DNA from: JBBKXP01 sp038323615
GTDB taxonomy: Bacteria > Pseudomonadota > Alphaproteobacteria > Rhodobacterales > Rhodobacteraceae
Assembly: GCA_038323615.1 (NCBI GenBank)
Contig: JBBQHC010000002.1
Location: 1 to 64,000 of the forward strand
Reading direction: 5' to 3'
DNA length: 64,000 nucleotides
Position numbers and translations under genes: made by a program. This document shows positions 33,010-41,168 of this stretch, piece after piece. Within the stretch, counting starts at the first letter, position 1; each line of letters begins with the position of its first letter. Under the pieces are notes generated by a model that did no database searches, was not told the DNA's origin, and worked only from the letters and a program-made list of their open reading frames with translations.

Positions 33010-33471
33010 ATGAAAATCCTGGGACTTGTCGCCGCCATGACTGCGTTGGCTGCGCCGGCCTTTGCCGAAGGTGACGCAGCAAACGGCGAATCCGTGTTTG
33101 GGCGCCAGTGCGTCGCCTGTCACGTGGTGCAGAATGATGCGGGCGACCTGCTTGCCGGCCGCAATGCAAAGGTCGGGCCGAACCTGTTTGGCGTGATCGG
33201 CCGCCAACCCGGCACCTACCCCGATTTCAAGTATGGCGCGGACATGATCGCCTACGGCGAAACCGGCGTTGTCTGGGGTGAGGAAAACTTTGTCAAATAT
33301 GTCCAGAACCCGACCGCTTTTCTGCGCGAAGTGCTGAATAACCCCCGCGCCCGAGCCAAGATGGCTTTCCAGTTGCGCAACGAACAGGACGCAATGGACG
33401 TTTATGCCTTCCTCGCTACCTTTGCGACCGAAGGCGGCACCCCCACCGAACCGGCGCCCGCCAGTAATTAG
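33010..33471 (+). CDS. Periplasmic class I c-type cytochrome
   Basis: A 153-aa precursor. The signal peptide MKILGLVAAMTALAAPAFA cleaves before EGDAANG. Heme is attached at C34-V-A-C37-H38, the GPNLFGVIGR segment follows, and the axial Met is M118 in RAKMAF. This is a soluble cytochrome c2/c550-type electron carrier of respiration. The C-terminal tail (TEGGTPTEPAPASN) is flexible. It stands alone. A foldable repeat element lies between it and the next gene. Confidence 0.9.
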   Translation: MKILGLVAAMTALAAPAFAEGDAANGESVFGRQCVACHVVQNDAGDLLAGRNAKVGPNLFGVIGRQPGTYPDFKYGADMIAYGETGVVWGEENFVKYVQNPTAFLREVLNNPRARAKMAFQLRNEQDAMDVYAFLATFATEGGTPTEPAPASN

Positions 33472-33561
33472 GCCGCCCACGCTTGAAAATTCGGGCCGCG
33501 CATCAGGGATGATGCCGCGGCCTTTTCGTTGCCAGTTGCGGCTTGCCTTGCCCCTGCCTAT

Positions 33562-33660
33562 AGCTTTTCGGGTTCAACCTGAAACATCCGGTGCCGGATT
33601 TCGCATTCGAGCGAAGCGAGAGGCAGCGAATATCCGATTCATGTTTAACCCGAAAAGCTT
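33562..33660. repeat. Foldable element copy A with core GCGAAGCGAGAGGCAGCGAA
   Basis: Outer arm AGCTTTTCGGGTT (33562-33574) pairs exactly with AACCCGAAAAGCT (33647-33659). Next inward AAACAT (33582-33587) pairs with ATGTTT (33641-33646), and CGGAT...TCGC pairs with GCGAATATCCG near the top. The apical core is at 33611-33630. A second copy with the same core but different arms is at 50145-50238. It lies 31 bp before the SDR gene. Confidence 0.7.
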
Positions 33661-33690
33661 AATTGGTGGGATCAAACCGGGAGTAGTGCG

Positions 33691-34422
33691 ATGGGACGAT
33701 TGGAAGGCAAGACCTGCCTGGTGACGGCAGCCGGGCAGGGGATCGGTCGGGCGTCTGTCATTGCGATGCAGGCCGAAGGGGCAAAGGTATTCGCCACCGA
33801 CGTCGATGCGGCCAAGCTGGCGGATTTGCCGGGTGTCGAGGCTTTCGCGCTTGACGTGACCGACGACGCATCAGTGGCGGCGGCGCTGGCTAGGGTCGGG
33901 GAGCCCGACGTGTTGTTCAACTGCGCGGGCTATGTGGCGCATGGCACGATCCTGGATTGCGACCCCAAGGACTGGGATTTCAGCATGACCCTGAATGTCA
34001 CCGCGATGTTTCGAATGATTCGGGCGTTCCTGCCGGGGATGATTGCGAATGGCGGCGGGTCGATCATCAACATGGCGTCGGTCGTGTCGTCCATTGTCGC
34101 GATCCCCAATCGGTTCGCCTATGGCACATCCAAGGCCGCCGTGATCGGGTTGACCAAATCGGTCGCCGCCGATTTCATTACCCAAGGTATCCGCTGCAAC
34201 GCGATCTGTCCGGGGACAGTGGAAAGCCCCTCGCTCGAAGGGCGGTTGCAGTCCACCGGCGACTATGACGCGGCGCGCAAGGCTTTCATCGCCCGACAGC
34301 CGATGGGCCGGATTGGTCGGCCCGAGGAGATCGCTGCGCTGGTCGTCTATCTGGCGTCGGACGAAAGCAAGTACACCACCGGGGTCGCGCATGTGATCGA
34401 CGGTGGGTTGGCGAATGTATAG
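33691..34422 (+). CDS. SDR-family dehydrogenase (2-keto-3-deoxy-L-fuconate dehydrogenase-like)
   Basis: A 243-aa classical short-chain dehydrogenase. The cofactor motif VTAAGQGIGRASVI is at residues 11-24, DVDAAKL follows with the acidic residue that selects NAD, and NCAG is near 76. The catalytic Ser is in NMASVVSS and Tyr/Lys in FAYGTSKAAVIG near 148. The AGQGIGRA start and CPGTVESPSLEGR segment recall L-fucose-pathway dehydrogenases (and human BDH2). The next gene, 11 bp on, is an FAH-fold hydrolase, exactly the partner expected in the non-phosphorylated L-fucose route. Confidence 0.82.
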   Translation: MGRLEGKTCLVTAAGQGIGRASVIAMQAEGAKVFATDVDAAKLADLPGVEAFALDVTDDASVAAALARVGEPDVLFNCAGYVAHGTILDCDPKDWDFSMTLNVTAMFRMIRAFLPGMIANGGGSIINMASVVSSIVAIPNRFAYGTSKAAVIGLTKSVAADFITQGIRCNAICPGTVESPSLEGRLQSTGDYDAARKAFIARQPMGRIGRPEEIAALVVYLASDESKYTTGVAHVIDGGLANV

Positions 34423-34433
34423 GGGATAATCAT

Positions 34434-35279
34434 ATGAAACTGCTGCGTTTTGGCCCGCTGGGGCAGGAAAAACCGGGGCTTTTGGCCGATGACGGTACGA
34501 TGCGCGATCTGTCGGGCGTCGTTGCCGATATCGGCGGCGATGTGCTGTCGGATGCGGGGCTGGCGGCGCTGCGCAAGGTCGATCCCGCGACCCTGCCGGT
34601 GGTGCCCGAGGGCACCCGTTTGGGGGCTTGCGTCGCGGGCACCGGCAAAATGATCTGTATCGGGCTCAACTACTCCGACCATGCCGCCGAGACGGGGATG
34701 AAGGTGCCGCCGGAGCCGATCATTTTCATGAAGGCAACCAGCGCTATCTGCGGACCAGATGACCCGATCATCATCCCGCGCGGGTCCCAAAAGACCGATT
34801 GGGAGGTCGAGCTGGCCGTCATCATCGGCACCCGTGCCAAATACGTCACCAAGGCCGATGCGCTGAAGCATGTCGCGGGCTATGCCGTGACTAACGACGT
34901 GTCCGAACGGGCGTTTCAGACCGAGCGGTCGGGGCAGTGGACCAAGGGCAAATCCTGCGACAACTTTGGTCAGTTGGGGCCGGTTCTGGTGACCCGCGAC
35001 GGGGTGCCAGATCCGCAGGATCTGGCGATGTGGCTGACGGTGAACGGGGTGAAAAGGCAGGACGGATCGACCCGCACGATGGTTTTCGGCGTGGCGCATC
35101 TGGTCAGCTACCTAAGCCAGTTCATGACCCTGCATCCGGGCGACGTGATTTCCACCGGCACCCCTCCGGGTGTTGGCATGGGGCAAAAACCGCAGGTGTT
35201 TCTAAAGCCCGGCGACGTTGTCGAACTTGGGATCGCCGGGTTGGGCCAACAGCGGCAGAATGTGATCGCCGACACCTAA
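34434..35279 (+). CDS. Fumarylacetoacetate hydrolase-family enzyme (2,4-diketo-3-deoxy-L-fuconate hydrolase-like)
   Basis: A 281-aa FAH-fold hydrolase. It starts MKLLRFGPLGQEKPGLLADDG. The metal site is spread over ICIGLNYSDHAAETG, DWEVELAVIIG and FGQLGPV, and TPPGVGMGQKPQVFLKPGD forms the C-terminal signature. Family members cleave C-C bonds of diketo acids. With the SDR upstream, hydrolysis of 2,4-diketo-3-deoxy-fuconate to pyruvate and lactate is the best guess. The stop overlaps by 4 bp the end of the convergent CdsA-like gene. Confidence 0.85.
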   Translation: MKLLRFGPLGQEKPGLLADDGTMRDLSGVVADIGGDVLSDAGLAALRKVDPATLPVVPEGTRLGACVAGTGKMICIGLNYSDHAAETGMKVPPEPIIFMKATSAICGPDDPIIIPRGSQKTDWEVELAVIIGTRAKYVTKADALKHVAGYAVTNDVSERAFQTERSGQWTKGKSCDNFGQLGPVLVTRDGVPDPQDLAMWLTVNGVKRQDGSTRTMVFGVAHLVSYLSQFMTLHPGDVISTGTPPGVGMGQKPQVFLKPGDVVELGIAGLGQQRQNVIADT

Positions 35280-36217
35280 GTCCAGAAAAACCGGGTAAGG
35301 TGATAAAAGACGGGCGCGGCGAAAACGACTGAATCGAGTTGATCAACAAATCCGCCCTGACCGGGGATCAGGTGCGACCAGTCCTTGACACCGCGATCCC
35401 GCTTGATCGCGGCAAAGACAATATTGCCGCCCATGCCGACCAGCGACGCCGCCCCCGCCATCGCCATCGCGGGCAGGATGCCAAAAGGCGTCAGCCAGGC
35501 CAGCGCGGCCCCGATCAGCATCGCCGATCCGACGCCACAGATCATCCCTTCGAGGGTTTTCGGTGACAGGCCGTGCGCGATCCTAGTGCGCCCAATCCGG
35601 CGGCCAAAGAAGTATTCGAGCAGGTCGCCGCATTGCACGACGATGACAAGGAACGGGATGAGAAGGATCGCCCGGTCGCCGTAGCCCGGGACGTCGAGCG
35701 TCATCAGCGCCGGCACATGGCTGACGCAAAAGACGGTGATCATCAGCGCCCATTGGGTTTCAGCGACCCGGATCAGGAACCGATGCGCATCGCCGCGCAG
35801 GGCCGAGACGATGGGCAGCAGCAGGAAGGCATAGACCGGGATAAAGACGGTCAGCAGGCCGCTCCACCCCATGCCGACAAAGAGGTATTGCAGCGGCAGG
35901 ACGACGAAGAACGCCAGTGCCAGCGACAGGTGATCGGCCCGGACCTTGGTCGTGAGCGTCAGAAATTCCCGCAGGGCGGCAAAGGATGCGAAGCCGAACA
36001 GCAGCACGACGCCAAAGCGCCCGATGATCAGCGCCAGCGACAGCAGTATGACCATGCCCCACCAGCTTTGAACCCGCAGCATATAGGTTTCGAGGACCGG
36101 GTTGACGGTGTCGACGGGTTGGCGGGCGCGGACGAATTCGCCAAAAAACGTCAGCACCAGCAGGATGCCGCAACCGGCCAGCGACAACAGGATCAGGTCG
36201 AGGGTGGTTTCGCTCAT
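35276..36217 (-). CDS. Phosphatidate cytidylyltransferase-like membrane enzyme
   Basis: A 313-aa protein with about eight membrane helices and, near the C-terminus, the CdsA signature region IKRDRGVKDWSHLIPGQGGFVDQLDSV written here in parts: KRDRGVKDWSH, then IPGQGG, then DQLDSVVFAAP. It should convert phosphatidate and CTP to CDP-diacylglycerol. The size and YFFGRRIGRTRIAHGLSPKT segment fit the YnbB-type second CdsA homologues found beside acyltransferase genes. Its start overlaps the stop of the acyltransferase gene by 4 bp, so they form one lipid-synthesis unit. Confidence 0.87.
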   Translation of the reverse strand: MSETTLDLILLSLAGCGILLVLTFFGEFVRARQPVDTVNPVLETYMLRVQSWWGMVILLSLALIIGRFGVVLLFGFASFAALREFLTLTTKVRADHLSLALAFFVVLPLQYLFVGMGWSGLLTVFIPVYAFLLLPIVSALRGDAHRFLIRVAETQWALMITVFCVSHVPALMTLDVPGYGDRAILLIPFLVIVVQCGDLLEYFFGRRIGRTRIAHGLSPKTLEGMICGVGSAMLIGAALAWLTPFGILPAMAMAGAASLVGMGGNIVFAAIKRDRGVKDWSHLIPGQGGFVDQLDSVVFAAPVFYHLTRFFWT

Positions 36218-36858
36218 GACGCCACCGATGGCGCGAGGGCGGCGAGGGATGCACTGGCGCGGGCCAGAAACGCATCTTTGGTTTCGTCAGTGTTGACCTT
36301 TATCGGGGGCCCGAAGGTCACGGTGCAGATCAACGGCAGCGGGATCACCTCGCCCTTGGGCATGATGGTGTTGAGGTTGGCGATCCATGTCGGCACCAGA
36401 TCGACACCGGGGCGGGCCTTGCCGATGTTGTAGATGCCGGCCTTGAACGGCAGTAGCAGGTCGTCGCCCATGTTGCGCTTGCCTTCGGGGAAAATGATCA
36501 GCGATGACCCGTCGTCGATGGCGGCGATGATCTTTTCCATCGGGTTGTCATTTACCTCGGGGCGGCGATCAATCAGCACCGCCTTGAAAATGTCGCGCCC
36601 GGCAAAGGCGCGCAGGCGGCCGGTCAGCCAGTAATCGGCGGCGGCGACGGGCCTTGTCTGGCGGCGCAGGGCGGGCGGCAGGACTGACCAGATCATCGGC
36701 ATATCGCCGTTGCTGGTGTGGTTGGCGAAATAGACGCGCTGGCGCGGCACAGGTTCGATGCCTTGCCAGTCGGCCCGCACAGCGGTGATGAAACCGGCAA
36801 ACAGCCGGATCGCCTGTCCGGCGATTTCGGCTGCGACATTGGTGAGAAAGCGGTTCAT
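36214..36858 (-). CDS. 1-acyl-sn-glycerol-3-phosphate acyltransferase-like (PlsC family)
   Basis: A 214-aa PlsC-fold acyltransferase. It has the H-x4-D motif NHTSNGDMP near residue 44, then RDIFKAVLIDRR, and the substrate-binding FPEGKRNMG near 118. The start is ATG 36856-36858; the frame is open further upstream without family-like sequence. The product would be phosphatidate, the substrate of the CdsA-like enzyme encoded 4 bp overlapping downstream. The pair probably supplies phospholipid or a specialised lipid at the inner membrane. Confidence 0.85.
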   Translation of the reverse strand: MNRFLTNVAAEIAGQAIRLFAGFITAVRADWQGIEPVPRQRVYFANHTSNGDMPMIWSVLPPALRRQTRPVAAADYWLTGRLRAFAGRDIFKAVLIDRRPEVNDNPMEKIIAAIDDGSSLIIFPEGKRNMGDDLLLPFKAGIYNIGKARPGVDLVPTWIANLNTIMPKGEVIPLPLICTVTFGPPIKVNTDETKDAFLARASASLAALAPSVAS

Positions 36859-36934
36859 GGATTTACCCTGACGTGGCGGCGCGGCTTTGAAAAGGGGATG
36901 CCCCGCCCGTTTGTGGGGCAGGGCATCCGGGGTC

Positions 36935-37210
36935 TTAGTTTTTGTCGACGTATTCAGAGAGCATCCGCTCGTTGCGGGCCTCCTCAAGCCGCTGGATGCG
37001 GTCTTCGGACAGGCGGTCGTCAAAGCGGTATTTGACGAAATTGACCAGCGCCATACAGAGCATCAGGACGCCGATGGCCCAGTAGCCTTTGGTCGACAGC
37101 GGCACGTCGGGGGACATGTAAAGCGAGGCGGCCAGCATGAACAAGGCGACGATCACGCCGACGAGGTTGAACAGCATGATGACGGCATTATCGGAACGGG
37201 TGGGGTTCAT
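36935..37210 (-). CDS. YiaA/YiaB two-helix membrane protein
   Basis: A 91-aa inner-membrane protein. Two helices (NAVIMLFNLVGVIVALFMLA, then TKGYWAIGVLMLCMALVNFV) and the STKGYWAIG link match the YiaA/B two-helix domain. A charged helical tail (RLSEDRIQRLEEARNERM) follows. The start is best at 37208-37210, since AAAGG lies just ahead of it. An ATG three codons earlier overlaps that site. It follows the PspA-like gene by 27 bp and is presumably co-expressed with it under TetR control. Confidence 0.8.
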   Translation of the reverse strand: MNPTRSDNAVIMLFNLVGVIVALFMLAASLYMSPDVPLSTKGYWAIGVLMLCMALVNFVKYRFDDRLSEDRIQRLEEARNERMLSEYVDKN

Positions 37211-37237
37211 TTTTATCATCCTTTGATGGGGTTGAGG

Positions 37238-37918
37238 TTAGTGTTGTTTGGCTTTCAGCCGGGCCAGCACATCGTTGGCTGTGGTCCGGGTCGCGGTGCC
37301 GAAACCCTGATCCGACATGCGGTCGGCAAGGCTGTCGTGGGTCAGGTCGCGGTCGATGTCGCGCAGGATTTCCGACTGTTCGAACGGGTCGTCGCGGCCA
37401 AGGACGCGGGCGATCAGCTCTTCGGCCTCTTCGACCGAGGCTGACCCGCGATTGGTGGAATTCAGACGCACCTGAATATCCTGTTCGCGGCGCACCGCGC
37501 GGGCCTGAATCGCGCCTTGTTTCAGGTCGATGATCCGGCGATGCCCAGCTTCGATCGAGGTGCGCAGGCGCATCACCTTGTGGTCCAGCCGGGCAAGGGT
37601 TTCGGCCCTTATCGCCGCCTCGTTTTCCATCTGCGCGATGGCGCGGGCGGCCTCGGTCGTCATGTCTGCACGGTCGTTGTCCAGCGCATCCTGGGCGCGG
37701 GCCAGCATGTCGGCGATGCGCGAATCCAGCGCCTGTTTCTGCCGCTCTTCGCTGCGCTGCCTTTGGATCAGGCTGGCCAGCGTCGCCTTGGCGGCCTTGA
37801 GGCTGGCGTCGGCTTCGCGGATCTTCTGGTCGATCAGTTCGATGGCAAAGGCGTCGCGCACACGGTCTTCGGCGCGGGCATTGGCTCCGGTGATCAGGGT
37901 CGCAAGGGTCTTGAACAT
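37238..37918 (-). CDS. PspA/IM30-family membrane-stress protein
   Basis: A 226-aa coiled-coil protein starting MFKTLATLITGANARAEDRV. Long helical stretches (IDQKIREADASLKAAKATL, LARLDHKVMRLRTSIEAGH) give the ESCRT-III-like fold of PspA, which coats and stabilises a leaky inner membrane. The start follows GAAAGGAACCGACG; 15 more upstream codons lack a site. Its promoter region carries three TGAAC-N3-GTTCA palindromes, with the TetR gene next to it. E. coli's PspF/PspB/PspC partners are absent, so control differs from the classical Psp system. Confidence 0.83.
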   Translation of the reverse strand: MFKTLATLITGANARAEDRVRDAFAIELIDQKIREADASLKAAKATLASLIQRQRSEERQKQALDSRIADMLARAQDALDNDRADMTTEAARAIAQMENEAAIRAETLARLDHKVMRLRTSIEAGHRRIIDLKQGAIQARAVRREQDIQVRLNSTNRGSASVEEAEELIARVLGRDDPFEQSEILRDIDRDLTHDSLADRMSDQGFGTATRTTANDVLARLKAKQH

Positions 37919-37933
37919 CGTCGGTTCCTTTCG

Positions 37934-38003
37934 TGAACACTGTTCATGAATTGCATATAGCAAGTCAGTGAACGTCGTTCAAGATAAAAATGAACGACGT
38001 TCA
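37934..38003. promoter_or_regulatory. Three TGAAC-N3-GTTCA operators upstream of the PspA-like gene
   Basis: Perfect 13-bp palindromes TGAACACTGTTCA (37934-37946), TGAACGTCGTTCA (37969-37981) and TGAACGACGTTCA (37991-38003) crowd the gap between the PspA-like start and the TetR stop. The third overlaps the TetR stop codon. A fourth copy is in the TetR leader at 38618. This strongly suggests repression of both units by the TetR protein. Confidence 0.75.
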
Positions 38004-38606
38004 GGAAACCGATTGTTTCTGGGTCAGTTGTCGCAGCAGCAGGCCGATCATCCGGTCGATCTGTTCAGCAGGGACGCCGGAACTGGCGCGATCCAACCCC
38101 AGCAGGACAATGCCGTGAACCGATGAAAACAGCGCACGGGTCATCAGCGCCCGGTCGTTGACCGCCATTTGGGGAAAGATTACCGCCAGCGGCGCGTCGA
38201 TATAGGCCAGCAGGCGGGCCATGTCGCGCAGATACCAGTCGGGCGCGTCCTGCCCGGCAGGGCGGTCCACATCGAACAGCGCCCGCCAGACGTTGTGATT
38301 GTCGGTGGCAAAGCGGTGATAGCCGCCCGACATGGCGACCAATTGTTCAACCGGGTCCATCGGCGCCTCGGCGAGGGCCTCGCTCACCGTTGCGCCCAGA
38401 CGTTCAAAGGTGCGGGCGTTGACCGCCAGCACAAGGTCGGTCAGGTCGCCAAAGACGTTGTAGATCGCCCCGACAGCGCAGCCCGCCTGCGCCGCAAGGT
38501 CACGCGCCCGCAGGGCAGGCAGCCCTTCGGCGGTGATCGTCGCCTCGGCGATGTCGATGAGTTTTTCACGCAGCGCCTTGCGACGCTTTTCGACGATGCC
38601 GGCCAT
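38001..38606 (-). CDS. TetR/AcrR-family regulator
   Basis: A 201-aa repressor. The N-terminal HTH covers about residues 12-55 (LIDIAEATITAEGLPALRARDLA, split: AAQAGCAVGAIYNVFGD is the recognition part). A WHG-type ligand domain follows (DNHNVWRALFDVDRPAGQ, HGIVLLGLDRASSGVPAEQI). A TGAAC-N3-GTTCA palindrome sits between its ribosome site (GGAGGA) and promoter, and three more precede the PspA-like operon. Autorepression and control of membrane-stress genes are therefore likely. The ligand is unknown. Confidence 0.88.
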   Translation of the reverse strand: MAGIVEKRRKALREKLIDIAEATITAEGLPALRARDLAAQAGCAVGAIYNVFGDLTDLVLAVNARTFERLGATVSEALAEAPMDPVEQLVAMSGGYHRFATDNHNVWRALFDVDRPAGQDAPDWYLRDMARLLAYIDAPLAVIFPQMAVNDRALMTRALFSSVHGIVLLGLDRASSGVPAEQIDRMIGLLLRQLTQKQSVS

Positions 38607-38617
38607 TGGATCCTCCT

Positions 38618-38630
38618 TGAACGTAGTTCA
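38618..38630. promoter_or_regulatory. TGAAC-N3-GTTCA operator in the TetR gene leader
   Basis: TGAACGTAGTTCA, a perfect palindrome with the same half-sites as the three copies at 37934-38003. It lies directly upstream of the TetR ribosome site (GGAGGA, complement of 38611-38616). Confidence 0.75.
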
Positions 38631-38668
38631 TGAATAGACCGCGCAGGCGGCAATTGAAACCCCCCCCG

Positions 38669-39895
38669 CTAGGCCTTGATCGGCGCACCGCCCGCAAAGT
38701 TGTTGGCGTCATGATAGCTGATCGGCGCTTCCTGCATCTGCAAATGCAACCCGGTGTCGGTCAGCGGATGGGCGCGGGCCAACGCCTCGTCGAAATCAAT
38801 GCCAAGGCCCGGTCCGGTCGGCAGTTCGATATATCCACCCTCGACCCGGATCGTGTTCTTGATCAGGGCGCTGTGGAACGGCGTCTCGATGGTTTCGGCC
38901 ATCAGGATGTTGGGGATGCTGGCGGCAAGTTGGATATTCGCCGCCCATTCGACGGGACCGGCATAAAGATGCGGGGCCATCTGGGCGTTGTAGGTCTCCG
39001 CCAGCGCCGCAATCTTCTTGCCCTCCCAGATGCCCCCGGACCGCCCAAGTGCCGGTTGCAGGATGCTGACGCCGTGACGCAGCACTTCGGCGAATTCGGC
39101 CTTGGTCGTCAGCCGCTCGCCCGTCGCCACGGGGATCCGCACCGCAGCCGCGACCCGCGCCAAATCGGCGGGATTGTCGGGCGGCACGGGTTCCTCAAAC
39201 CACAGCGGGCTGTAGGGTTCCAGCGCCTGCCCCAGCCGGATCGCGCCGCCGGTGGAAAACTGCCCGTGGGTGCCGAACAGGATGTCGGCCCGGTCGCCCA
39301 CTGCCTGGCGCACCGCCTTGCAGAACGCGACCGACAGGGAAATGTCGGACAGCGCGGGCATGTGGCCGCCGCGGATCGTATAGGGTCCGGCGGGGTCGAA
39401 TTTCACTGCCGTATAGCCCTTGTCCACCATCGCCAGCGCCGCCTCGGCGGCCATGTCGGGGCTGGCCCAGAAATCGGGCAGGGCGTGGCCCTTTTGCGGA
39501 TAAAGATAGGTATAGGCCCGCACCCGGTCGTTCATCCGGCCGCCGATCAGGGCATGCACCGGGCGGTCGCGATCCTTGCCCAGAATGTCCCAGCAGGCGA
39601 TCTCAAGGCCACTCCACGCTCCCATCACCGTCAGATCGGGGCGCTGGGTGAACCCGGCGGAATAGACCCGGCGGAACATCAGCTCGATATTCTCGGGATT
39701 CTCGCCAGCCATATGGCGTTCAAAAACGTCGCGGATGACGGCCTTCATCGCCTCTGGCCCGACGCTGGAGGCATAACATTCGCCATACCCAACGACGCCG
39801 GTGTCGGTCGTCACCTTGGGGATGATCCAGTACCGCCCGCCCCAGCCGGGAGCCGGGGGCGAGGTGATGATGACATCGAGATCGGCGAGTTTCAT
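38669..39895 (-). CDS. Mandelate racemase / muconate-lactonising enzyme family dehydratase
   Basis: A 408-aa enolase-superfamily enzyme, probably a sugar-acid dehydratase. The capping domain is at the N-terminus. The barrel has GYTAVKFDPAGPY near 160 (first base region), ILFGTHGQFSTGGA near 220, WFEEPVPPDNP near 245 (metal Glu), VATGERLTTKAEF near 270 (metal Glu) and APHLYAGPVEWAAN near 325 (catalytic His). The exact substrate (galactonate, gluconate, fuconate or other) cannot be read off. Its ATG follows AAAGGTCGCTGCC. It lies 3 kb from the FAH/SDR pair and could feed it. Confidence 0.85.
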   Translation of the reverse strand: MKLADLDVIITSPPAPGWGGRYWIIPKVTTDTGVVGYGECYASSVGPEAMKAVIRDVFERHMAGENPENIELMFRRVYSAGFTQRPDLTVMGAWSGLEIACWDILGKDRDRPVHALIGGRMNDRVRAYTYLYPQKGHALPDFWASPDMAAEAALAMVDKGYTAVKFDPAGPYTIRGGHMPALSDISLSVAFCKAVRQAVGDRADILFGTHGQFSTGGAIRLGQALEPYSPLWFEEPVPPDNPADLARVAAAVRIPVATGERLTTKAEFAEVLRHGVSILQPALGRSGGIWEGKKIAALAETYNAQMAPHLYAGPVEWAANIQLAASIPNILMAETIETPFHSALIKNTIRVEGGYIELPTGPGLGIDFDEALARAHPLTDTGLHLQMQEAPISYHDANNFAGGAPIKA

Positions 39896-39913
39896 GGCAG
39901 CGACCTTTTCTTA

Positions 39914-39940
39914 CAACTTCTTTTGGCCAAAATTATCCCG
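39914..39940 (-). repeat. GAATATTTTT-type repeat, copy 5 (minus strand, variant)
   Basis: Read on the minus strand: CGGGATAATTTTGGCC then AAAAGAAGTTG, between the adh stop and the dehydratase start, beside a G-run/C-run stem (GGGGGGCAGCACCCCCC near 39963). Confidence 0.6.
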
Positions 39941-39978
39941 GGGGGCGGCCCGGTACAGGACGGGGGGCAGCACCCCCC

Positions 39979-41070
39979 TCAGCCCTTGCCAAAGACGATG
40001 ACATTGCGTTTGGCCGACCCGGTGCGGGTATCTGCGATGGCCTCGTTGATCTGCGCCAATGGATAACGCCCCGATATCAGCTCGTCCAGTTTCAGGCGCT
40101 TTTGCTGATACAGGTCCACCATCCAGGGGATGTCCCGCTTGATCACCGCATTGCCCATTTTCGATCCGACCATCCCCTGACTCCAGGCCGCAAGGTTGGT
40201 GATTTCATAGCTTGAGGTCTGCCCGGTATGGGGCATCCCGACCAGCACGATATTGCCGCCCTTGCCGATGTAATTGACCGCCTGTTCATAGGCTTTGGCC
40301 GACCCGACGGTGACAAACACCGCATCCGCGCCGCGCCCCATGATTGCCTGCGCGGCGACCCAGGGTTCGGCCTCGGTCGCCAGCACGCCATCGGTCGCGC
40401 CGAATTCGCAGGCGATCGCCAGTTTTTCCTCGGACATGTCCACCGCAATGATCCGCCGCGCCCCGGCGATCCGCGCACCCTGAATCGCGTTTAGTCCGAC
40501 ACCTCCGGCACCGATCACGACGCAATCCTGCCCGGCCCGCAGTTTGGCGGCGTTAACCACTGCGCCGATCCCGGTGATCACGCCGCAAGCGAGCAGGGAC
40601 GCCGCGTCAAGCGCCATATCCGCAGGCACCCGCACCACCTGGCTTTGATCCACGACCACCATCTCGGCAAAGGCCCCGCAGGCCATCGCCTGATGCAACT
40701 TGCCACCATCGGCGGTTTTCAAAGGTCCGTGGTCGCCGTCAAAGGCGGTGTCGCAGGCGGTCGGCTTACCCTCGGAACAGGGGGCGCAATGGCCGCAGGC
40801 GCGGATCAGCGTCACCACGACCGGATCGCCGATACTGATGCCGCGCACCAAATCGCCCAGTGCCGTCACATGCCCCGCCGCCTCGTGGCCATAGACCGCT
40901 GGCAGCGACCCGCCCCAACCGCCGTCCATATAGGTGATGTCGGAATGGCAGATCGCGCAGGCGGCCAGCGTCACCTCGACCTCGGCCCCTTGGGGCGCGC
41001 GCAGGGCGACCTTTTCGATGGAAAGAGGTTGGCCGAATTCATGGCAGACGGCGGCGTCGATCAGCGGCAT
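39979..41070 (-). CDS. Zinc-dependent alcohol dehydrogenase (MDR, class III-like)
   Basis: A 363-aa medium-chain dehydrogenase. Catalytic zinc ligands appear in ACAICHSD (Cys near 36) and YGHEAAGHV (His/Glu near 60), with the distant Cys replaced within LLACGVITG. Structural-zinc cysteines are in CGHCAPCSEGKPTAC. The NAD site is CVVIGAGGVGLNAIQGA near 187. It resembles S-(hydroxymethyl)glutathione or NDMA-dependent dehydrogenases; the substrate is unsure. The start at 41068-41070 is set by AAGG seven bases before it, while the ATG three codons earlier overlaps that site. Confidence 0.85.
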   Translation of the reverse strand: MPLIDAAVCHEFGQPLSIEKVALRAPQGAEVEVTLAACAICHSDITYMDGGWGGSLPAVYGHEAAGHVTALGDLVRGISIGDPVVVTLIRACGHCAPCSEGKPTACDTAFDGDHGPLKTADGGKLHQAMACGAFAEMVVVDQSQVVRVPADMALDAASLLACGVITGIGAVVNAAKLRAGQDCVVIGAGGVGLNAIQGARIAGARRIIAVDMSEEKLAIACEFGATDGVLATEAEPWVAAQAIMGRGADAVFVTVGSAKAYEQAVNYIGKGGNIVLVGMPHTGQTSSYEITNLAAWSQGMVGSKMGNAVIKRDIPWMVDLYQQKRLKLDELISGRYPLAQINEAIADTRTGSAKRNVIVFGKG

Positions 41071-41168
41071 TTTCAGCATCCTTGAGGAAAGTGTTTTGCG
41101 TGACATCCACTGCCGTGCGGGCAGGCGCAATCCCCAAACCGACGGTTCCGTCGCAGACATGACTTGGA

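Noticed and set aside
37934..38630. GAAC/GTTC sites as LexA (SOS) boxes
   Set aside because: Alphaproteobacterial LexA boxes are direct GTTC-N7-GTTC repeats; these are palindromes with a 3-bp spacer grouped round a TetR gene.
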